Below are positions 8,832-17,219 of a stretch of 64,000 nucleotides of DNA, piece by piece (position 1 is the stretch's first letter; every line of letters begins with the position of its first letter). The notes under the pieces are model-generated. The model worked only from the letters and a program-made list of their open reading frames with translations, was not told the DNA's origin and did not search any database. The position numbers were made by a program, and so were the translations under genes. This DNA is from Ligilactobacillus pabuli. Lineage in GTDB: Bacteria; Bacillota; Bacilli; Lactobacillales; Lactobacillaceae. Location of the stretch: assembly GCF_022836475.1 (NCBI RefSeq), contig NZ_BQXH01000011.1:29176-93175 (forward strand). The letters are read 5' to 3'.

Positions 8832-9272
8832 ATGGCTGAAAGAGAAATGAAGTTTCACAGAGTTTTAGTAGGGGTCGACGATTCACATGATGCATTACTG
8901 GCGTTTTATTACGCAGTGCGTTATGCCGCCGAAAATGATGCGGAATTGTTCATTGTTTCTGTGTTGGAAAGCGATGATCTGAATATTTATCAAGCACTTG
9001 ATGATGATTATATTCACGGTGAGCGGAGCCAAGCTGAAGAACATATTTTGGATTTCAAGCAACAGGCTTATGATTCTGGCGTTAAAAAAGTCACCACACT
9101 AATTGCGGAAGGCGATGCAGGTAAGACAATCGTGAAGGACGTTATTCCACACGTTCAGCCTGATTTATTAGTGATCGGTTCGTTTGACAAGCCGGGAATT
9201 GCCCGTCGTTTTGGTAGTCAAGCAGCTTATATGTCTAAATATGCACCATGTTCGGTCTTAGTGATCAGATAG
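8832..9272 (+). CDS. Universal stress protein (UspA family)
   Basis: This 146-residue cytoplasmic protein has the Usp alpha/beta fold: VLVGVDDSHDALLAFYYAVRYA at the start and the C-terminal ATP-loop-like section VIGSFDKPGIARRFGSQAAYMSKYAPCSVLVIR. The usual G2xG9xG(S/T) pattern is only partly kept (IGS..GIARRFGS), so nucleotide binding is uncertain. The SD AAGGAGAT is good and a terminator follows, so the gene stands alone. Usp proteins are induced by growth arrest and stress. Confidence 0.92.
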   Translation: MAEREMKFHRVLVGVDDSHDALLAFYYAVRYAAENDAELFIVSVLESDDLNIYQALDDDYIHGERSQAEEHILDFKQQAYDSGVKKVTTLIAEGDAGKTIVKDVIPHVQPDLLVIGSFDKPGIARRFGSQAAYMSKYAPCSVLVIR

Positions 9273-9288
9273 TTGAGCGTTAATAAAT

Positions 9289-9330
9289 GGCTGTAGGGAT
9301 CAGTGATGATTGTTACAGCCTATTTTTTTG
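9289..9330 (+). terminator. Terminator after the usp gene
   Basis: GGCTGTA pairs with TACAGCC across a 17-nt loop, followed by TATTTTTTT. Confidence 0.75.
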
Positions 9331-9472
9331 GCAATGATGGTCGTCTCGAGCATTTTTGAGACTTTAAATTTGTTCAAATAATGTTGCTGCGAGCCCTGCC
9401 GGCGAGAAAATGATGGTATTCTATCTTAGTAGAAAAAGCGAGTTAGTTTAACCTTTGAATGGAGCAGAGTAA

Positions 9473-10156
9473 ATGATTTTACGAAGAAGTAATTTTTTGA
9501 ATTTAGCCGAGACACAACGTCAAATGGAACAGTCTGGCTTGAAAGAACGAATTGATGATTTTCAAATGATCACTCAGATCTATTTATTACGACGTTTGGC
9601 TTTGAACGAAGTTGGGACTAAACTAGAAAATTTGGACGATGAATATTCAGCGTTGCATGCCCATAACCCAATTCACCACATGGAAGAGCGACTAAAAAGT
9701 CCAGCTAGTTTGATTGAAAAAATGGAACGTAAAGGCTATGGAGTGACGATACAGGCAATTGAAGCGAACATCTTTGACATTGCTGGTATCCGGGTGATTA
9801 CCAATTATATTGATGATATTCATCGAGTAGAGGATGCGCTGATTAGTCAGGATGACATTACGTTATTGAAACGCAAAGATTATGTTGGTAAGCCTAAAGA
9901 AAATGGCTATCGAAGTTTACACTTGGTAGTTTCGGTCCCTGTCTTTTTGGCTGAAGGAAGTCAAAAAGTTCCAGTTGAAATTCAGATCAGAACGATTGGG
10001 ATGGACATGTGGGCAAGTTTGGAACATAAACTGCGTTATAAAAACCACATCGATGCCGAAAAAGCACAAACATATGCAGGCGAATTAAAAGATACCGCCC
10101 GAGAATTGAATCAAATCGAGGCACGCATGCAAGGTATCTACCACGATTTATTGTAA
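9473..10156 (+). CDS. Small alarmone synthetase (RelA/SpoT domain, RelP/RelQ type)
   Basis: This 227-residue protein holds only the (p)ppGpp synthetase domain, with no HD hydrolase, TGS or ACT domain, as in RelP/YwaC and RelQ/YjbM. Visible landmarks are the helical N-terminus, NPIHHMEERLKSPASLIEKMERKG, DIAGIRVITNYIDDI, the substrate-binding DYVGKPKENGYRSLHLVV, and EIQIRTIGMDMWASLEHKLRYK. It transfers pyrophosphate from ATP to GDP or GTP. I cannot decide between RelP and RelQ by eye. The start has a modest SD (ATGGAGCAG). Flanking terminators indicate a monocistronic unit. Confidence 0.92.
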   Translation: MILRRSNFLNLAETQRQMEQSGLKERIDDFQMITQIYLLRRLALNEVGTKLENLDDEYSALHAHNPIHHMEERLKSPASLIEKMERKGYGVTIQAIEANIFDIAGIRVITNYIDDIHRVEDALISQDDITLLKRKDYVGKPKENGYRSLHLVVSVPVFLAEGSQKVPVEIQIRTIGMDMWASLEHKLRYKNHIDAEKAQTYAGELKDTARELNQIEARMQGIYHDLL

Positions 10157-10181
10157 GCAGGACCAACATAGTTTCTTCAAC

Positions 10182-10234
10182 AAAAAATACGTTGTGCAGC
10201 CAGCCATTAGAGCTGAAGCACAACGTATTTTTTA
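10182..10234. terminator. Bidirectional terminator between the alarmone synthetase and pepO
   Basis: AAAAAATACGTTGTGC pairs with GCACAACGTATTTTTT. The A and T runs on both sides suit both converging genes. Confidence 0.9.
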
Positions 10235-10237
10235 TTT

Positions 10238-12148
10238 TTACCAGATGTTGACCCGTTGATCTTCTGGCAAGTACATGCCATCGCCAGGTTTAATGTCAAA
10301 GACTTCGTAGAATTCTGTTAAATTCTTGGGCTGCACATTTGCTCGCAACACATTCGGTGAGTGCACATCAATACTTAACAAGAGTTTCTCTCGTTCTAAG
10401 GACGATTTCATCCGCCAGATCCGACTCCAGTTGAGGAAGAAGGCCTTGAGATCAACGTCATCTTCACCTTTGGCCGCTGCAAGTGCACAGCTTAAGCCCC
10501 CAGCGTCTGCGATGTTTTCTGAAACAACCAGTTTGCCGTTAACTTTACCAGCTGGTGTTTCTAAGCCGTCAAACTGGTCGATTTCTTCTTGTGCTAAAGC
10601 TTTAAAGTGCTTCATGTCATCTTCAGTCCACCAGTTGTGTAAGTTACCGACTTCATCAAATTGTGCCCCGTTATTATCAAAGGCATGTGAAATTTCATGG
10701 GCGATCACTGCGCCAATTCCACCGTAGTTTTCACTAGAGTTCTGGTTTAATGAGTAGAATGGTGCTTGTAAAATTGCTGCCGGGAAGACGATCACGTTAA
10801 ACTGTGGGTTGTAGTAAGCATTGACCATATGAGCTGGCATTTCCCAGCGAGTCCGGTCAACTTCCTTACCCCACCGACTGTAATGGTCAGCTAAAACGAT
10901 TTTAGTAAAGCGTTCGTCATTTTCGTAGAGACTCTCTGTTGGGTCGACCACGAATTTTTTGTAGAGAGGATCAAGTTCATCAGGATAACCAACTTGAATT
11001 CCCAGCGTACTGAGTTTAGTGACGGCTTTTTTCTTAGTATCAGCACTTAACCAATCATTGTTTGCTAAACGGTGTTGGTAAACGGCGACCATTTTTTCGA
11101 CCATTTGTTGGACGTCTTTTTTGGCAGCTTCGCCAAAGTATTTGTGAGCGTAATACAAGCCGACGACCTGACTGAACTGGCCAGTCGCAAAGTAATAGGC
11201 TGACTTTTGTTGGCTCTTGGGTTCTTTTGAACCGGAGAGAGCACGACCGTATTCACCACCGACGATGCGGGCTTCATCACTTAAGAGTCCAGAAGTACCG
11301 ACTAAGCGTTTGACAAACAACCAGTTTTTCATGTCTGTAAAAGTCTGGTCGTTGACTAAGTCATCTAGCGCAGCGTAAAATTTGGGCTCGCTGACAATAA
11401 CTTGGTCAGGAGTGGCATTGATCAGTTGTTTGGCAAAACCAGCTAAATCAATGTTAGAACTTAATTGACTGAAGTCTTCGAGGGTGTAGCGGTTATAATC
11501 TTTCGCGTAATCGGCACGTTCAGTACTATCTTTTTCATATGGGGCTAAACTCCGGTCGAACTTCAAGGCGCCTTCTAGCGTAGCTTTAGCGAAGTCATCC
11601 TCATATCCAGCAAGTTTGAACAGTTTTAAAACCATCTGTGAGTAGACGGCTAGTAAAGCATCGGCCTGTTCATTACCGTCTTCGTAGTAGGTTTTGTCTG
11701 GCAAAATTAATGATGGGACCTCAGCGTTTAGCGCATAATGCTGAGTGTCTTTCATATCTGGGCCAACGTAGAGTTCGAAAGGTGAAGCATTACCGCTCAT
11801 TGTTAAGTCATAGAGGTGGGCTTGCCAGTCGGCTAAATCAGTGAGTTGTGCGATTTGGTCGAGTGATTGTTTAACTGGACTAAAACCAGCGGCATCCCGT
11901 TGCTTGAAGTCAGCGACGATGCGGTAATATTTGACAAATTCTTGTAAGTATTGGTCATCTGTTGTAGCTGTGCCATCTAGCAGTTCGCCGAAGTCACGCA
12001 TTAATGTTTCTTCGATCTGGTCTGCCAAATCAGCGAAGCCGCCAGTCGTTGCCTTGTCGGCAGGAATTTGAGCAGTTTTTAACCATTCACCATTCACAGC
12101 TTGATAAAGGTCATCTTTTAGTAAAGCAGTATTGATTGTATCTGACAA
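10238..12148 (-). CDS. pepO: Neutral endopeptidase PepO (M13 family)
   Basis: This is a zinc oligopeptidase of the neprilysin/M13 family and lacks a signal peptide, as lactococcal and lactobacillal PepO do. The zinc site HEISH is near residues 484-488; the third ligand Glu and its partner Asp are in ENIADAGG (about 544-548). The NAYYNPQFNVIVFPAAILQAPFY section upstream is the conserved M13 substrate-binding region. The frame is open from an ATG at 12163, but that ATG overlaps the SD GGGGGT. The TTG at 12148 (LSDTINTALL) is better placed. The enzyme cleaves oligopeptides imported from casein or host protein. Confidence 0.95.
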   Translation of the reverse strand: MSDTINTALLKDDLYQAVNGEWLKTAQIPADKATTGGFADLADQIEETLMRDFGELLDGTATTDDQYLQEFVKYYRIVADFKQRDAAGFSPVKQSLDQIAQLTDLADWQAHLYDLTMSGNASPFELYVGPDMKDTQHYALNAEVPSLILPDKTYYEDGNEQADALLAVYSQMVLKLFKLAGYEDDFAKATLEGALKFDRSLAPYEKDSTERADYAKDYNRYTLEDFSQLSSNIDLAGFAKQLINATPDQVIVSEPKFYAALDDLVNDQTFTDMKNWLFVKRLVGTSGLLSDEARIVGGEYGRALSGSKEPKSQQKSAYYFATGQFSQVVGLYYAHKYFGEAAKKDVQQMVEKMVAVYQHRLANNDWLSADTKKKAVTKLSTLGIQVGYPDELDPLYKKFVVDPTESLYENDERFTKIVLADHYSRWGKEVDRTRWEMPAHMVNAYYNPQFNVIVFPAAILQAPFYSLNQNSSENYGGIGAVIAHEISHAFDNNGAQFDEVGNLHNWWTEDDMKHFKALAQEEIDQFDGLETPAGKVNGKLVVSENIADAGGLSCALAAAKGEDDVDLKAFFLNWSRIWRMKSSLEREKLLLSIDVHSPNVLRANVQPKNLTEFYEVFDIKPGDGMYLPEDQRVNIW

Positions 12149-12306
12149 AATAAATACCCCCATTTTTTTGTGATTAATAATGCAGTTGCAACTATTCTAA
12201 ACTATTGCTGGCACTAAGTGAAGTAGTTGGGCTTGGCCTGATTGACAATGAGACATTTTTGCCTCAGACTTAAAAGGGAGTTTTCTACATAAAAGGGGGA
12301 GAACCG

Positions 12307-12588
12307 ATGAAGTACTTCATGTTAATTGTTGGACTACTCATCCTGGTCTTTGCAGTAGTTTTTTTGCGAATTACTTTTTTGACTGGGAAAAAACGGCAGC
12401 GAATTTTGGATGAAGGACTTGGTTTTGATAATTTTGAACTGCTTTTTCTGTTGATCAAAATCAGTGACTGGCTGGGGCAAAAGATCCACTTGAAATACTT
12501 AGGCAATGTTTTGTCGTTTCTGATTGGACTTATACTGTTAGCCGGCGGTTTCTTGTTAGAATTTATTATTGTACGGAGCTTCTTTTAG
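12307..12588 (+). CDS. Small membrane protein of unknown function
   Basis: This 93-residue protein has two strong hydrophobic helices (about 4-24 and 68-90) joined by a charged loop with KKRQR. The SD AAGGGGGAG before the ATG is excellent. I do not recognise the family. It stands alone between pepO, which is divergent, and the next small gene, with no clear terminator. Confidence 0.75.
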   Translation: MKYFMLIVGLLILVFAVVFLRITFLTGKKRQRILDEGLGFDNFELLFLLIKISDWLGQKIHLKYLGNVLSFLIGLILLAGGFLLEFIIVRSFF

Positions 12589-12643
12589 TGACATGACTCT
12601 AGCAACTAAATTTGAAAAACTTTGAAAAACCGGGTAGAAAGTC

Positions 12644-12671
12644 TTGAAAAATTCAAGAAAAGAACTATACT
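12644..12671 (+). promoter_or_regulatory. Sigma-A promoter upstream of the 12811 gene
   Basis: TTGAAA and TATACT are spaced by 16 nt. The predicted transcript has an untranslated leader of about 130 nt before the SD GAGGAGG. Confidence 0.6.
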
Positions 12672-12810
12672 TAAATTGTACAAGTTCAGTAAATCACAAT
12701 TAAAAACGTTAGAGATATATAGGCGAAAAAAGAACTGACTCTTTTGTGAAATGCTGATGATAGCTGATTGTTTCAGCGATGGAAGTGTTCATATTAGAGG
12801 AGGAAGTACA

Positions 12811-13125
12811 ATGTGTGAGAATGCTTTAAGTTTTTTACGGTGGTTTTTCAATGAGTTTTCACCTGAATTCACAAATGTAGCTTTAAGAGTTAACGTTTTA
12901 AAAATGAATCGAACTTTAACTGGTTTAGTTGATCAACAACAAGCTAAACAGGACTTGGCAACTTACCAGCACTTGGTAGCAGTTGCACAGAAAAACTGTC
13001 CATTAGTTGACCAGGCTTTGTGTTGTCTGGGCTTTGAAAAGAGCTATCGTGATTTTGATCAATTTGATCAAGAATATTTAGCTTATATCTTGAAGTTTGG
13101 GCAAAATCACGCAGTGACACTTTAA
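12811..13125 (+). CDS. Small helical protein of unknown function
   Basis: This protein has 104 residues from the ATG at 12811, which has the strong SD AGAGGAGG. A frame-open extension to 12751 is not supported. The sequence is helix-rich with four Cys residues (MCENAL, KNCPLV, CC) and no signal peptide. The size and helical look recall bacteriocin immunity proteins, but there is no bacteriocin gene nearby and I see no diagnostic motif, so the function is left open. A strong hairpin follows at 13200. Confidence 0.7.
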   Translation: MCENALSFLRWFFNEFSPEFTNVALRVNVLKMNRTLTGLVDQQQAKQDLATYQHLVAVAQKNCPLVDQALCCLGFEKSYRDFDQFDQEYLAYILKFGQNHAVTL

Positions 13126-13199
13126 AAATAACTAAGGTAAAGGCAATGATCAGAAGTGAGTTGCCATTCAACTCGTCGCTAGCCCTCGCATCTAGTGAA

Positions 13200-13239
13200 A
13201 AAAATAACCACCCCTATATCAGGTAGGGGTGGTTATTGC
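13200..13239. terminator. Strong hairpin terminator
   Basis: ATAACCACCCCT pairs perfectly with AGGGGTGGTTAT across a 9-nt loop. A seven-A run on the left gives a U tract on the minus strand, so it can end minus-strand transcripts as well. Confidence 0.8.
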
Positions 13240-13354
13240 GTCTTTGTACAAAATCTATTTTCGAGTTGCAAACGCATTCTAACATGCTGTTAGGAGCAAG
13301 TTAATTTATAATGTTGCTGCTCTAACTACACACATTCGTAGTCGCAGCGAATGT

Positions 13355-13427
13355 AAAAAAAGCCTCAGTCTATTCGCATTAGGCTGGGGCTTTGTGTCGT
13401 TCTAAAACGTCTTTTATCTCATTTTGC
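13355..13427 (-). ncRNA. Candidate small RNA of about 70 nt
   Basis: A near-consensus minus-strand promoter at 13434-13462 is followed after about 70 nt by an intrinsic terminator: a stem AAAGCCCCAGCCT / AGACTGAGGCTTT with wobble pairs, then a seven-U tract at 13355-13361. There is no plausible reading frame in between. This part of the 843-nt gap from 13126 to 13968 would otherwise be unexplained. Identity unknown. Confidence 0.45.
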
Positions 13428-13433
13428 AGGTTT

Positions 13434-13462
13434 ATTATAACATGCTATAAAAGGCATAACAA
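13434..13462 (-). promoter_or_regulatory. Promoter of the candidate small RNA
   Basis: On the minus strand TTGTTA is followed after 17 nt by TATAAT, with a TG one base upstream of the -10 (TGTTATAAT). Confidence 0.55.
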
Positions 13463-13703
13463 TTGATAGAGAATCACTGGTAATATTAACTTTTTGTGGA
13501 TAAATTTTAGAAACTGTAATTACGCTTTGAAAGGACGAATATTTTAAATTCTTTGTTTAGAATCAGCATTAAGAGAGCAACTGCAGAAAAATTTAATGAA
13601 AATCAGCTGACAGATAAGAGTAATGGATAGCATTATTAGTTAATGATGTCGTATAATTAGATTATTATGTTAAAATATTAAAAAATGAGAACGCAGCTTA
13701 TTT

Positions 13704-13824
13704 TTAGTCGAGCTCCACAATCCAGAAGATTCCGCCTAACCTACTTTTAGGCACAATGCCAAAACCGCATTATGTCTAAAAGCTTGTTAGTGCTCATCTT
13801 CTAACCGGATTGTTCCGCTCTGTT
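13704..13824 (-). repeat. Structured intergenic repeat, copy C
   Basis: Read on the minus strand: head AACAGAGCGGA, outer stem ACAATCC with GGATTGT, second stem AGAAGAT with ATCTTCT, tail GGAGCTCGACTAA. Both stems are perfect, although they share no sequence with copies D or F. Confidence 0.88.
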
Positions 13825-13825
13825 A

Positions 13826-13944
13826 TTAGTCGAGCTCCGTGAGACAGAAAGTTCCGCCCATCCAAACTCAGGGTTAATGCCTAAAGCGCATTAACTCCTG
13901 AGTTCCGATGGTGCTCGTTTTCTCCCGTTTCACTCCGCTCTGTT
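13826..13944 (-). repeat. Structured intergenic repeat, copy D
   Basis: Read on the minus strand: AACAGAGCGGAGTGAAACGG head, GTGAAAC facing GTCTCAC, AGAAA facing TTTCT, inner hairpin AACTCAGG.. / ..CCTGAGTT around AATGC/GCATT, tail GGAGCTCGACTAA. The head is 15 nt from the pepN SD. Confidence 0.9.
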
Positions 13945-13968
13945 ATTTCATATAGGAGGTATTTTATA

Positions 13969-16500
13969 TTGTCACGTTTATTTGAAAAGTTCCAACCTAG
14001 TTTGTACCAAGTTTACTTAGATATCGATCGCGCTGCTAAAGTAATCAGCGGCCAAACCACCATTACTGGCCTTGCCCAAAGTTCTCAAATCGCGGTGAAC
14101 CAGAAGTTCTTACAGGTGTCTGCCGTTAAATTGGCGGAACAAGAATTGAACTTTACGACCGATGATGCAGAGGAAGTACTGACGATTGATTTGCCGCAGA
14201 CCGGTGAAGTGACTTTAACGATCGATTATACAGCACCCTTGACAGATACAATGATGGGAATCTATCCTTCATACTACCAAGTCAACGGGGAAAAGAAGCA
14301 GTTGATCGGTACGCAGTTTGAAACGACTGCTGCCCGCCAGGCCTTTCCATGTATTGATGAACCTGCCGCTAAAGCCGAATTCGAACTAGCCATTAAGTTT
14401 GACGAGCAAGCTGGTGAAACAATTATCGCGAACATGCCAGAAGCTAAAGTTGAAGATGGCGTGCATTACTTTGAACGAACAGTTAAAATGTCGACTTACT
14501 TAGTGGCTTTTGCTTTTGGCGAAATGCAAAGCAAATATACCAAGACTAAGAGCGGCGTTCAAATTGGCGTCTTTTCAACTAAGGCGCACCAAGAAAATGA
14601 ATTAGATTTCCCATTAGACATTGCCAAACGTTCGATTGAATTTTTCGAAGACTTCTATCAAACACCATATCCGCTAGCACACTCATGGCAGTTAGCGTTG
14701 CCTGATTTCTCAGCCGGTGCGATGGAAAACTGGGGCTTGGTAACTTATCGTGAAGCATACTTGGTCTTAGATCCAGACAACACTTCCTTAGAAACTAAGG
14801 AATTAGTTGCGACAGTGATCGCTCATGAGTTAGCTCATCAATGGTTTGGTGATTTAGTCACGATGCAGTGGTGGGATGACCTCTGGTTGAATGAAAGTTT
14901 CGCTAACATGATGGAATATGTGGCGATCGATGCCTTAGAACCAGACTGGCATATTTGGGAACTTTTCCAAACTTCCGAAGCGTCTTCTGCTTTACAACGT
15001 GATGCGACCGATGGGGTTCAGTCCGTGCATGTTCAGGTGGAAAAACCAGCTGAGATCGACGCAATTTTTGATGGTGCGATCGTGTACGCTAAAGGTTCAC
15101 GGATGTTAGTCATGGTTCGGGCCTTGATTGGTGACGATGCTTTACGTCAGGGTTTGAAGGCGTACTTCGAAGCGCATCAATACGGAAATGCATCCGGAGC
15201 TGATTTGTGGGACGCTTTGGGCAAAGCAGCCGGGATCGACTTAGCAGCGATCATGAATACCTGGCTGGAACAACCTGGCTATCCAGTGGTTAGCGCGAGT
15301 GTAGTAGATGGCAAATTAACGTTGAGCCAACAACAATTCTTCATTGGTGCTGGTCAAGAAGTTGGTCGGACTTGGCAAATTCCATTAAACGCTAATTACG
15401 ATGCTGTGCCACAAATTATGGCAGAACGCACTGTAACTGTGGGTGACTACCAAGAACTACGTCAAGCAGCGGGTAAACCATTCCGCTTAAACCTTGAAAA
15501 TGGGTCACACTTTATTGTGAAATACGACCAAACCTTACTGCAAGATATTTTGGATAATAGCAGTGATTTAGATGCGATTTCTCAGTTACAGTTATTACAA
15601 GATCTCCGTTTATTAGCTGAAGGTCGGCATATTTCATACGCAGATGTCGTGCCATTGTTGCCACGTTTTGCGGACAGTCATTCTAACGTTGTGAACGCAG
15701 CTTTGTACCAAGTTGCTGGCAACTTGAAGAAGTTTGTTACTCCTGATTCACAGGAAGAAACTGAATTACGGCAGTTATTTGACCGCCTCAGCAGTGCGCA
15801 GGTGCAACGTTTAGGCTGGCAACCACAAGCTGGTGAATCAATTGATGACCAGTTAACACGCCCATATGTTTTGCACGCTGCTTTGTACGCTAAAAACCAG
15901 ACTGCAATTGCAGCAGCGCATGAACTCTTTACTGCAAATCAATCAGCATTAGTTTCTTTACCAGCTGATATTCGAGTTTATGTTTTGGAAAATGAAGTAC
16001 AAAACTATAGTAGTGCTGCACTGTTTGACCAACTGCTAACAGACTACACACAAACAGCTGATGGCAGTTATAAAAATGACATTGCCGCTGTCTTACCAAT
16101 GACACCGGACAAAGATCTGTTAGCTAAAATCGTCGCTGCATATGAAAACAGTGAAATTATTAAGCCCCAAGATTTGCGTGCTTGGTATCGTGGCGTTTTG
16201 GCTAACGATGCTGGACAACAACTCGCATGGGACTGGATCAGAAATGACTGGTCTTGGTTAGAAAAAACAGTCGGCGGCGACATGGAATTCCCAACATTCA
16301 TTACTGTTACGGCCGGTGTCTTTAAGACGCCAGAACGTTTGGCAGAGTTCAAGGAATTCTTCGAACCACAACTTGAAACAGCCGGTTTGACTCGTGAGAT
16401 CCAGATGGATACTAAGGTGATCGAAGGACGAGTAGCTTTGATTGAAGATGAAAAAGCAGCTGTGAACCAAGCAGTTGCTGCAATCATCAGTGCTGACTAA
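13969..16500 (+). CDS. pepN: Aminopeptidase N (M1 family)
   Basis: This 843-residue cytoplasmic zinc aminopeptidase (lysyl/alanyl aminopeptidase) is the usual length for lactic acid bacteria. The exopeptidase motif GAMEN is at about 250-254. HELAH (about 286-290) and the downstream Glu in WLNESFAN (about 309) form the zinc site. The ERAP1-like C-terminal helical domain is complete. The TTG start has the SD TAGGAGGT. It removes N-terminal residues from peptides and complements PepO. The promoter is not obvious because two structured repeats fill the region directly upstream. A strong terminator follows. Confidence 0.97.
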   Translation: MSRLFEKFQPSLYQVYLDIDRAAKVISGQTTITGLAQSSQIAVNQKFLQVSAVKLAEQELNFTTDDAEEVLTIDLPQTGEVTLTIDYTAPLTDTMMGIYPSYYQVNGEKKQLIGTQFETTAARQAFPCIDEPAAKAEFELAIKFDEQAGETIIANMPEAKVEDGVHYFERTVKMSTYLVAFAFGEMQSKYTKTKSGVQIGVFSTKAHQENELDFPLDIAKRSIEFFEDFYQTPYPLAHSWQLALPDFSAGAMENWGLVTYREAYLVLDPDNTSLETKELVATVIAHELAHQWFGDLVTMQWWDDLWLNESFANMMEYVAIDALEPDWHIWELFQTSEASSALQRDATDGVQSVHVQVEKPAEIDAIFDGAIVYAKGSRMLVMVRALIGDDALRQGLKAYFEAHQYGNASGADLWDALGKAAGIDLAAIMNTWLEQPGYPVVSASVVDGKLTLSQQQFFIGAGQEVGRTWQIPLNANYDAVPQIMAERTVTVGDYQELRQAAGKPFRLNLENGSHFIVKYDQTLLQDILDNSSDLDAISQLQLLQDLRLLAEGRHISYADVVPLLPRFADSHSNVVNAALYQVAGNLKKFVTPDSQEETELRQLFDRLSSAQVQRLGWQPQAGESIDDQLTRPYVLHAALYAKNQTAIAAAHELFTANQSALVSLPADIRVYVLENEVQNYSSAALFDQLLTDYTQTADGSYKNDIAAVLPMTPDKDLLAKIVAAYENSEIIKPQDLRAWYRGVLANDAGQQLAWDWIRNDWSWLEKTVGGDMEFPTFITVTAGVFKTPERLAEFKEFFEPQLETAGLTREIQMDTKVIEGRVALIEDEKAAVNQAVAAIISAD

Positions 16501-16520
16501 AGCTGGTTAATGCAAAATAA

Positions 16521-16568
16521 AAAAGGTATCGTAAAACGCTGATTTGGAGTGTTTTACGGTACCTTTTT
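16521..16568 (+). terminator. Terminator after pepN
   Basis: AAAAGGTATCGTAAAAC pairs with GTTTTACGGTACCTTTT, with one mismatch, and a U run follows. Confidence 0.88.
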
Positions 16569-16736
16569 GTGCTGACCAGAGTTAGGTTGTTTTGTTTCAA
16601 ATCAGGCAGTTAAACTGTGTTTGAAAAGTTAATGTACCATCTAATTTCAAGTGAAATTGAGCAGGTCTTAGACCAGGGACAGATGGTAGCCAAAGAAAAA
16701 CTTTAGCCGACTGTTTTTTCACGAAAAAAAAAAAGC

Positions 16737-16766
16737 TTGACAGCGCCTCCATAATAGTTTGATAAT
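16737..16766 (+). promoter_or_regulatory. Promoter of the thiSFG operon
   Basis: TTGACA and GATAAT are separated by 18 nt, about 30 nt before the TPP aptamer begins. Confidence 0.7.
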
Positions 16767-16799
16767 GGGAGTATCATTTAAATAAATCATTATAAGTTC

Positions 16800-16875
16800 G
16801 TCTGAGGTGCCAGAAATGGCTGAGATCATACTCATTGAACCTGATGTAGTTTATACTACCGGAGGAAGAGCGAGT
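16800..16875 (+). promoter_or_regulatory. TPP riboswitch (THI element) of thiSFG
   Basis: The conserved Thi-box elements are present in order: GAGGTGCC, a variable stem, GGCTGAGAT, then TTGAACCTGAT followed by the TACTACCGGAGGAAGAG section. The element precedes thiS, so it is on the sense strand of a thiazole-synthesis operon. TPP binding is expected to reduce expression. Confidence 0.93.
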
Positions 16876-16962
16876 TATAAGTTAACGTATGCTAAACTAG
16901 AGCCTTCTTTCAGACATGAGAGGAGACTCTTTTTGTGTGGAAGCAGTGCGGGCAACGTTTGC

Positions 16963-17004
16963 TCAAATCCCTCTTTCTTCGGTCAATGAAGAAGGGGGAT
17001 TTTT
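16963..17004 (+). terminator. Riboswitch-controlled terminator that contains the thiS SD
   Basis: AATCCCTCTTTCTTC pairs with GAAGAAGGGGGATT, followed by a U run. The 3' arm GAAGGGGG is also the ribosome site of thiS, only a few bases before its ATG. The hairpin can therefore end transcription and hide the SD. Confidence 0.8.
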
Positions 17005-17006
17005 TG

Positions 17007-17207
17007 ATGGTAACAGTGAATGGAACGAAAGAAGAAGGCAAGGCAGGGTTGTCAGTTGCTGATTTATTGGCACAACGAGCAGTCGCAGTAGAAAATGTGG
17101 TGGTGGAATTGAACGGCGAAATTATTCACCGTGCAGAATTTGCCCAGACACAGTTAAAAGATAACGACAAAGTAGAATTGATCTCATTTGTCGGCGGCGG
17201 ACGTTAG
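17007..17207 (+). CDS. thiS: Sulfur carrier protein ThiS
   Basis: This 66-residue ubiquitin-like protein carries sulfide as a C-terminal thiocarboxylate for thiazole formation. It shows NGE near 36-38 and the ending ELISFVGGGR. The carrier tail should end in Gly-Gly, but here one Arg codon follows the three Gly codons before the TAG. The ATG at 17007 has the SD AAGGGGGA; the longer open frame from 16935 runs through the riboswitch and is not coding. It is the first gene of the operon, 12 nt before thiF. Confidence 0.92.
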   Translation: MVTVNGTKEEGKAGLSVADLLAQRAVAVENVVVELNGEIIHRAEFAQTQLKDNDKVELISFVGGGR

Positions 17208-17219
17208 GGGGAACAAAAA

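Noticed and set aside
12811..13125. Bacteriocin immunity protein
   Set aside because: Size and helix content fit, but there is no bacteriocin, exporter or diagnostic motif nearby.
16807..16989. Reading frame through the thiS leader
   Set aside because: It overlaps the TPP aptamer and terminator; conserved riboswitch elements explain the sequence.
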